This document shows, piece after piece, positions 6,604 through 10,876 of a stretch of 10,876 nucleotides of DNA (position 1 is its first letter; the number at the start of each line of letters is the position of its first letter). The position numbers were made by a program, and so were the translations under genes. The stretch is from Gammaproteobacteria bacterium. Lineage in GTDB: Bacteria; Pseudomonadota; Gammaproteobacteria; Chromatiales; Chromatiaceae. The stretch covers positions 1 to 10,876 of the forward strand of contig SBFV01000432.1 in assembly GCA_006227775.1 (NCBI GenBank). The letters run 5' to 3'. The notes beneath the pieces are model-generated. The model was not told the origin of the DNA, searched no databases, and saw nothing but the letters and a program-made list of their open reading frames with translations.

Positions 6604-8103
6604 ATGCTGATCTTCGAAGAATCCCGCCCCGGCCGACGCGCCCGCGCCCAGGCCCCCCTGACGTCTCCGGACAGCGCGGACCTGCCCGCGCACCTGCGGC
6701 GCCAACGCCCTCCCGCCCTGCCGGAAGTCGGCGAACTCCAGGCGGTGCGCCACTATACCCGCTTGTCGCAACAGAACTTTTCCATCGACACCCATTTCTA
6801 TCCCCTGGGCTCCTGTACCATGAAGTACAACCCCAGGGCCTGCCATGCCCTGGCCTCCCTGCCGGGTTTCCTGGGGCGCCATCCCCTGTCCCCGCCGAGC
6901 CATAGCCAGGGCATCCTCGCCTGCCTGTTCGAGTTGCAGGAAATCCTGGCCGCGGTGACTGGCATGCACGCGGTCTCCCTGGCCCCGGCCGCGGGCGCCC
7001 AGGGCGAGTTCGCCGGCGTGGCCATGATCCGGGCCTACCATCGGGCGCGGGGCGACCTGGCGCGACGGGAAATCCTGGTCCCCGACGCGGCCCATGGCAC
7101 CAACCCGGCTACCGCCGCCATGTGCGGCTTCCAGGTGCGGGAAATCCCCACGGGTCCGGCCGGCGACCTGGATCTTCAGGCCCTCCAGGCCGCCCTGGGA
7201 CCTCAGACCGCCGGGATCATGCTCACCAATCCCAGCACCATTGGCGTCTTTGAGCGCGGTATCCAGGCGGTGGCGGATCGGGTCCACCAGGCGGGGGGGC
7301 TGCTCTATTACGACGGCGCCAACCTCAACGCCATCCTGGGCAAAGTGCGCCCGGGCGACATGGGCTTCGACGTCATCCACATGAACCTGCACAAGACCTT
7401 CGCCACCCCTCACGGGGGCGGGGGACCCGGCGCCGGTCCGGTGGGCGTCGCGGCTCGGCTGGCACCCTTCCTGCCCCTGCCCCTGGTGGCTCGAGATGGC
7501 CCGGACTACCGCTGGCTGGAGGAAGCCGATCGTCCCCAGAGCATCGGTCGCCTCACCGCCTTCGGTGGCAATATGGGCATCCTGCTGCGGGCCTACATCT
7601 ATGCCCGGCTGGTGGGCCGGGAGGGCATGGGGCGCATCGCCGAATACGCCACGCTCAACGCCAATTATCTTTTCACCCGTCTGGTCGCGGCCGGTTTCGA
7701 GCCCGCCTATGGCCAGCGGCGCGCCAGCCACGAGTTCATCCTCACCCTGCGTCGGGAGGTCCGGGAACTGGGCGTGACCACCATGGACGTCGCCAAGCGT
7801 CTGCTGGACTATGGCTTTCACGCCCCCACCACCTATTTCCCCCTCCTAGTCCCGGAATGCCTGCTCATCGAGCCCACGGAGACCGAGACCCCGGAAGAGC
7901 TGGACCGCTTCGTCGCCGCCCTGACGGCGATCCGCGCCGAGGCCCAGACCGACCCCGAGCTGGTCAAGTCCGCCCCCCACAGCCTCCCGGTGCGGCGGCT
8001 GGACGACGTCCGCGCCGCCCGGGAGCCTGATCTGGCCTGGCGGCCAGGCCGGATCACCGATGCGGCTGGCCCCCGGGGGCGGTCAGGGAAGGCGGAGGAC
8101 TGA
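6604..8103 (+). CDS. gcvPB: Glycine dehydrogenase (decarboxylating) subunit 2, P-protein C-terminal half
   Basis: This is the PLP-binding partner of GcvPA in the glycine decarboxylase of the glycine cleavage system. The 499 residues begin MLIFEESRPGRRA, as is usual for the family, and carry DTHFYPLGSCTMKYNP at 62-77 and AAHGTNPATAAM near 161. The cofactor motif is NLHKTFATPHGGGGPG, with K264 as the Schiff-base lysine. The C-terminal motif SLPVRRLDDVRAAREP is present, followed by roughly 15 extra low-complexity residues. The ribosome site before ATG is weak (GCGAG, about six bases away). The gene is separated from gcvPA by tpx and by a 185-base gap with hairpins, so it may have its own promoter or rely on read-through. 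Equal expression of both halves would be expected to need coordination across this gap. Confidence 0.97.
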   Translation: MLIFEESRPGRRARAQAPLTSPDSADLPAHLRRQRPPALPEVGELQAVRHYTRLSQQNFSIDTHFYPLGSCTMKYNPRACHALASLPGFLGRHPLSPPSHSQGILACLFELQEILAAVTGMHAVSLAPAAGAQGEFAGVAMIRAYHRARGDLARREILVPDAAHGTNPATAAMCGFQVREIPTGPAGDLDLQALQAALGPQTAGIMLTNPSTIGVFERGIQAVADRVHQAGGLLYYDGANLNAILGKVRPGDMGFDVIHMNLHKTFATPHGGGGPGAGPVGVAARLAPFLPLPLVARDGPDYRWLEEADRPQSIGRLTAFGGNMGILLRAYIYARLVGREGMGRIAEYATLNANYLFTRLVAAGFEPAYGQRRASHEFILTLRREVRELGVTTMDVAKRLLDYGFHAPTTYFPLLVPECLLIEPTETETPEELDRFVAALTAIRAEAQTDPELVKSAPHSLPVRRLDDVRAAREPDLAWRPGRITDAAGPRGRSGKAED

Positions 8104-8157
8104 ATGGCGGTGCTGGCTACCGGGGTTCTGCCCCTGAGGACGATGGCCCGTGGGTAA
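8104..8157 (+). CDS. 17-codon mini-ORF between gcvPB and dgkA
   Basis: An ATG directly follows the gcvPB stop (TGAATG) and opens a 17-codon frame ending in TAA at 8155-8157, so it overlaps the first codons of dgkA in another frame. GGAGGA at 8094-8099 inside the gcvPB end lies four bases before it, which is close but strong. It might only pass ribosomes from gcvPB to the dgkA GTG start. Chance is possible in DNA with few stop codons. Confidence 0.2.
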   Translation: MAVLATGVLPLRTMARG

Positions 8158-8521
8158 TCAGAACGCCAGAGGGTGGCGGCGTCTGATGAATGCCTGGCGT
8201 TTCTCCCAGGCGGGTTTTCGGGCCGCTTACCGGCACGAGGAGGCCTTCCGTCAGGAAGTCTGGTCCCTGCTGCTGCTCCTGCCCCTGGGGTTGTGGCTGG
8301 GGACATCGCCGGTAGAACGGGCCCTGCTGGTGGGTAGCCTGCTCCTGGTGCCCATCGTTGAACTGCTCAATTCCGCCATCGAGACCAACGTGGATCGGAT
8401 TGGCCTCGAGCGGCACGAGCTCTCGGGGCGGGCCAAGGATATCGCTTCCGCGGCGGTCTTCCTGGTCATCGTCCTGGCCACCAGCGTCTGGGCCTTGGTC
8501 CTGATTCCCCGGTGGCTCTGA
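8150..8521 (+). CDS. dgkA: Diacylglycerol kinase, E. coli DgkA type
   Basis: DgkA is an inner-membrane enzyme that phosphorylates diacylglycerol with ATP to phosphatidic acid, recycling lipid left over from periplasmic glucan and lipopolysaccharide modification. At 123 residues it matches the E. coli protein (122) end to end. The signature VELLNSAIETNVDRIG is present, and E30, E36, E71, N74, E78, K96 and D97 match the functional residues of the E. coli protein. Three hydrophobic stretches, at about 38-51, 57-76 and 98-118, correspond to the three membrane helices. The start is a GTG with GAGGA at 8136-8140, nine bases upstream; the nearby ATG at 8143 runs into a stop after four codons. It lies 46 bases after gcvPB and 30 before moaB on the same strand, with no functional link to either that I can name. 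Confidence 0.95.
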   Translation: MGNQNARGWRRLMNAWRFSQAGFRAAYRHEEAFRQEVWSLLLLLPLGLWLGTSPVERALLVGSLLLVPIVELLNSAIETNVDRIGLERHELSGRAKDIASAAVFLVIVLATSVWALVLIPRWL

Positions 8522-8551
8522 TCCACTCTACACGCGGCACGGTGGCGGTAC

Positions 8552-9082
8552 ATGGCTGAACACTTCGAGGATTCCGGCTTCATCCCCCTCAACATCGCCG
8601 TGCTGACGATCTCCGACAGCCGGGGGATGGCGGAGGACAAGTCCGGCGCGTTGTTACGTGATAAGGCGGTGGCCGCCGGTCACCGGGTGGTGGCGCGGGA
8701 AATCGTGCCCGACGACATCTATCGCATGCGCGCGGTCTTTTCCCGCTGGATCGCCGATCCTGAGATCCAGGTTGTGCTGTCAACCGGCGGCACCGGCGTC
8801 ACCGGTCGCGATAGTACCCCGGAGGCCATCGCCCCCCTCCTCGACAAGCGGATCGAGGGCTTCGGCGAACTCTTCCGGGCTCTGTCCCGGGAGGAGATCG
8901 GTATCTCCAGTATTCAGTCCCGGGCCCTGGCTGGACTGGCCAACGGTACCTTCATTTTTTGCCTGCCAGGCTCCAGCGGCGCCTGCCGCACCGCCTGGGA
9001 AGGTATCCTGGAGCCCCAACTGGACCACCGTACCCGGCCCTGCAATTTCGCCCAGCTCATCAAGCGGCTCCAGGAAAAGTAA
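8552..9082 (+). CDS. moaB: Molybdenum cofactor biosynthesis protein B
   Basis: MoaB belongs to the MogA/MoaB family of trimeric, molybdopterin-binding cytosolic proteins. MogA adenylylates molybdopterin, while the precise role of MoaB in E. coli is not settled. The 176 residues (E. coli about 170) contain ISDSR at 20-24, the STGGTG loop at 77-82, and the EGFGELFRALSREEIG stretch at 102-117. LPGSSGACRTAWE at 138-150 and LDHRTRPCNF at 157-166 are MoaB-like, which supports MoaB over MogA. The ribosome site is a modest GGTGG upstream of ATG. It opens a group of Moco genes (moaB, moeA, moaD) on the same strand. Confidence 0.94.
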   Translation: MAEHFEDSGFIPLNIAVLTISDSRGMAEDKSGALLRDKAVAAGHRVVAREIVPDDIYRMRAVFSRWIADPEIQVVLSTGGTGVTGRDSTPEAIAPLLDKRIEGFGELFRALSREEIGISSIQSRALAGLANGTFIFCLPGSSGACRTAWEGILEPQLDHRTRPCNFAQLIKRLQEK

Positions 9083-9100
9083 TTCCCTTTGGGACCTGTG

Positions 9101-9126
9101 TGGTCAGGGTCGGGGGAAGCTGACCA
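9101..9126 (+). terminator. Seven-pair inverted repeat between moaB and moeA
   Basis: TGGTCAG at 9101-9107 is a perfect inverted repeat of CTGACCA at 9120-9126, with a 12-base spacer. It begins 18 bases after the moaB stop. No T-run follows, so it could be an attenuator, a weak end signal, or a protein-binding dyad ahead of moeA. Confidence 0.3.
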
Positions 9127-9132
9127 TTGATT

Positions 9133-9151
9133 GGCATCGATGGGCGATGTC
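9133..9151 (+). other. Second small hairpin in the moaB-moeA gap
   Basis: GGCATCG at 9133-9139 can pair with CGATGTC at 9145-9151 (six Watson-Crick pairs and one wobble) around a five-base loop. It lies seven bases after the first repeat and about 50 bases before the moeA start, so both could fold in the moeA leader. Confidence 0.25.
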
Positions 9152-9187
9152 CACACGTGAATTGTGATGGGTCCACCCTTCATTGGC

Positions 9188-9192
9188 AGGAG
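9188..9192 (+). promoter_or_regulatory. Shine-Dalgarno sequence deciding the moeA start
   Basis: AGGAG lies eight bases before ATG 9201. An in-frame TTG at 9183 precedes this site and would leave it inside the coding sequence, so ATG 9201 is preferred. Confidence 0.7.
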
Positions 9193-9200
9193 CTCGACCG

Positions 9201-10523
9201 ATGACCCCTCCCTCCGATTGCTGCCCCGCAGACCCGACGGGCCCCATGGCCCCTCCTAATGCCCCGGGTATCCTCACCCGCGCTCAGGCCCTGGAACGTC
9301 TCCTGGCTCGGGCCCGGCCCGTCGTCGGGCGGGAGACCCTGCCTTTGTCCGCGGCCCTGGACCGGGTCCTCGCCGCGCCCATCCACAGCCCCATCGACGT
9401 CCCCGGCTGGGACAACAGCGCCATGGACGGTTACGCCCTGCGCGTGGCGGATCTGGCTCCGGCCGGTGGGCGCCTGCGCGTCGCCCAGCGCATCCCCGCC
9501 GGTCGCGCTGGCGCCCCGCTGGTGGCGGGAACGGCGGCGCGCATCTTCACCGGCGCCCCCATCCCCCCTGGGGCGGATACGGTGGTGATTCAGGAGGTCT
9601 GCCAGGTCGAGGGCGAAACGCTGATCCCGCCCGCGGTGGTCAAACCCGGAGCCAACATCCGCCGTGCCGGTGAAGACATCCGCGCCGGCGCGGAGATCAT
9701 CGCCACCGGGACCCTGCTGCTGCCGCAGCACCTGGGACTGGCCGCCTCCGTCGGTATCGGGGAACTGTGCCTGTACCGGCGGCCTCGGGTGGCGGTCCTG
9801 GCCAGTGGCGATGAACTGGTCATGCCCGGCCAGCCCCTGGGACCCGGTCAAATCTACAACTCCAACCGCTTCACCCTCCGTGGCCTCCTGGATGCCCTGG
9901 GATGCGAGGTCATCGACCTGGGTCAAGTGGCGGACAACCTGGAGGCCACCCTCGCAGCCCTGCAGCGGGGGGCCGCCGAGGCCGACCTGGTGCTGGCGAG
10001 CGGCGGGGTCTCCGTGGGCGAGGAGGATCACGTCAAGCCCGCCGTGGAGCGCTTGGGCCGTCTGGATCTATGGAAGGTCGCCATCCGACCCGGCAAGCCA
10101 CTGGCCTGCGGCCATCTTGGCCCCGGAGCCGCAACCACAATCATGCCCCCGGACTGGGATGCCCCGGGCACGCCCTTCATCGGCATGCCCGGAAATCCCG
10201 TCTCCCTCTTCGTCACCTTCTGCCTTTTCGTCCGGCCCTTCATCTGCCGCCTGCGGGGGATCAGCGGCGATCTGGCCCCCCGCCCCTGGTGGCTGCCGGC
10301 GGGCTTCGAGTGGCCCAAGGCCGGAGGTCGCGAGGAATTCCCCCGCGCCCGCCTGGTGCCCGACGCCGAGAGGGGGCTGGAGGTACGCCTTTATCCCAGC
10401 CATTCCTCCGCCGTCCTCAGCTCCGTCACCTGGGCCGAGGGCCTGGCGGTCATCCCCATCGGTCAGACCCTGCGCCAGGGCGACCCGGTCCAGTTTCTTC
10501 CCCTGCGGGAGTTGCAGCCATGA
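9201..10523 (+). CDS. moeA: Molybdopterin molybdenumtransferase
   Basis: MoeA uses adenylylated molybdopterin and molybdate to form the active molybdenum cofactor in the cytosol. From ATG 9201 it is 440 residues, longer than E. coli MoeA (about 411). The domains are in order: DNSAMDGYALR at 71-81, with the conserved D71 and D76; GAPIPPGADTVV; VAVLASGDELV; SGGVSVGEEDH at 267-277; and GMPGNP with PGNP at 330-333. The extra length comes from an N-terminal Pro-rich tail of about 20 residues and an insertion of some 15-18 residues between KPLACGHLG and FIGMPGNP. Neither interrupts a known motif. It lies 118 bases after moaB and is followed by moaD, so a Moco operon is likely. Confidence 0.96.
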   Translation: MTPPSDCCPADPTGPMAPPNAPGILTRAQALERLLARARPVVGRETLPLSAALDRVLAAPIHSPIDVPGWDNSAMDGYALRVADLAPAGGRLRVAQRIPAGRAGAPLVAGTAARIFTGAPIPPGADTVVIQEVCQVEGETLIPPAVVKPGANIRRAGEDIRAGAEIIATGTLLLPQHLGLAASVGIGELCLYRRPRVAVLASGDELVMPGQPLGPGQIYNSNRFTLRGLLDALGCEVIDLGQVADNLEATLAALQRGAAEADLVLASGGVSVGEEDHVKPAVERLGRLDLWKVAIRPGKPLACGHLGPGAATTIMPPDWDAPGTPFIGMPGNPVSLFVTFCLFVRPFICRLRGISGDLAPRPWWLPAGFEWPKAGGREEFPRARLVPDAERGLEVRLYPSHSSAVLSSVTWAEGLAVIPIGQTLRQGDPVQFLPLRELQP

Positions 10524-10594
10524 ACCAAAACCGCTTCCCCCCCGCCAGCCGCCGCCCCCGGCGGAGTCGCCCCCCTTCGCCTTGGGGACCTTAG
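10520..10594 (+). CDS. 24-codon Pro/Arg-rich mini-ORF bridging moeA and moaD
   Basis: An ATG at 10520 overlaps the moeA stop in an ATGA arrangement, preceded by GGGAG at 10507-10511 with an eight-base spacer. The frame runs 24 codons to TAG at 10592-10594, only four bases before the moaD ATG. The peptide has seven prolines and six arginines. A role as a translated bridge that carries ribosomes to moaD is possible; GC-rich chance coding is the plain alternative. Confidence 0.25.
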   Translation: MNQNRFPPASRRPRRSRPPSPWGP

Positions 10595-10598
10595 CGCC

Positions 10599-10868
10599 AT
10601 GATTCAGATCCGTTATTTCGCCAGCCTGCGGGAGCGGTTGGACACCGGCGCCGAACAAATCCCTGCCTCCGCTTTGGTAGCCCCCAACGGGGAGGCCAGG
10701 GTCGCGGATGTCCTCCATCTGCTGCGCCAGCGTGGCGCCCCCTGGAACGAGGCCCTGGAGGGGAACCAGGGCCTGCTCGCCGCCGTCAACCAGGAAATGG
10801 CCGGGCCCGATACCCCCGTCCGGGATGGGGATGAGGTCGCCTTCTTCCCCCCCGTCACCGGCGGCTGA
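10599..10868 (+). CDS. moaD: Molybdopterin synthase sulfur carrier subunit
   Basis: MoaD is the small ubiquitin-fold subunit of molybdopterin synthase. Its C-terminal glycine is adenylylated by MoeB, turned into a thiocarboxylate, and then donates sulfur to the pterin precursor. The 89 residues start IQIRYFASLRE and end in FPPVTGG, so the Gly-Gly tail (88-89) is intact. E. coli MoaD is about 81 residues; the extra length is a loop around residues 24-34. GGGGA at 10584-10588, ten bases before ATG, is a usable ribosome site. It follows moeA by 75 bases. Confidence 0.95.
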   Translation: MIQIRYFASLRERLDTGAEQIPASALVAPNGEARVADVLHLLRQRGAPWNEALEGNQGLLAAVNQEMAGPDTPVRDGDEVAFFPPVTGG

Positions 10869-10869
10869 A

Positions 10870-10876
10870 ATGCACA
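10870..10876 (+). CDS. Possible start of the next gene (moaE?), cut by the window edge
   Basis: An ATG one base after the moaD stop (TGAAATG) is followed by CAC and the window ends. In many bacteria moaE, the large subunit of molybdopterin synthase, directly follows moaD. With only two codons visible, the identity is inferred from context alone. Confidence 0.3.

Noticed and set aside
6559..7821. Long reverse-strand open frame (420 codons) opposite gcvPB
   Set aside because: It lies opposite a gene with full family motifs, shows no motif of its own, and long antisense frames are expected where GC is this high.
8143..8157. ATG at 8143 as an alternative dgkA start
   Set aside because: It is in another frame and meets a stop after four codons; GTG 8150 begins the frame that aligns with E. 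coli DgkA.
9183..9200. TTG 9183 as the moeA start
   Set aside because: It would place the good AGGAG site inside the coding region; ATG 9201 fits that site.
9180..10031. Reverse-strand open frame of 283 codons opposite moeA
   Set aside because: Rich in Gly, Asp and Gln with no family signal; it is the mirror of moeA codon bias.

Overview
The window is GC-rich, with all genes on the + strand, and reads as chromosomal DNA from a gammaproteobacterium. Three things point there: GcvT and GcvH align end to end with the E. coli proteins as I remember them, DgkA is of the E. coli type, and the moa/moe proteins are of enterobacterial length. The glycine decarboxylase is split into two genes (gcvPA, gcvPB) instead of the single E. 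coli gcvP. With the high GC this fits a Chromatiales-like purple sulfur or related lineage, but that placement is inference. I see no rRNA, tRNA, CRISPR array, complete insertion sequence or phage gene.

Layout. (1) Positions 1-2386 are the end of a surface-polysaccharide region: a DegT-family sugar aminotransferase cut by the left edge, then a GT4-type glycosyltransferase. (2) Positions 2387-2705 form a gene-free gap of about 58% GC, poorer than its surroundings. (3) Positions 2706-8103 hold the glycine cleavage genes gcvT, gcvH, gcvPA and gcvPB, with a thiol peroxidase gene (tpx) between the two P-protein subunit genes. The lipoamide dehydrogenase (L-protein) gene is not in the window. (4) dgkA (diacylglycerol kinase) follows at 8150-8521. 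(5) Positions 8552 to the right edge carry molybdenum cofactor genes moaB, moeA and moaD, and the last seven bases probably begin another gene, plausibly moaE.

How they work together. GcvPA/GcvPB decarboxylate glycine and load the aminomethyl group on the lipoyl arm of GcvH. GcvT then releases ammonia and passes the one-carbon unit to tetrahydrofolate. Tpx is a cytosolic peroxidase whose placement suggests, but does not prove, co-expression with the P-protein. MoaD supplies sulfur to molybdopterin synthase and MoeA inserts molybdate; MoaB is a paralogue of the adenylyltransferase MogA.

No new multi-gene system stands out: every full gene belongs to a well-known family. The points worth a second look are tpx inside the gcv cluster, three very short reading frames that start at a gene's stop codon and end beside the next start, paired inverted repeats in the gaps, and the absence of a Shine-Dalgarno sequence before gcvPA.
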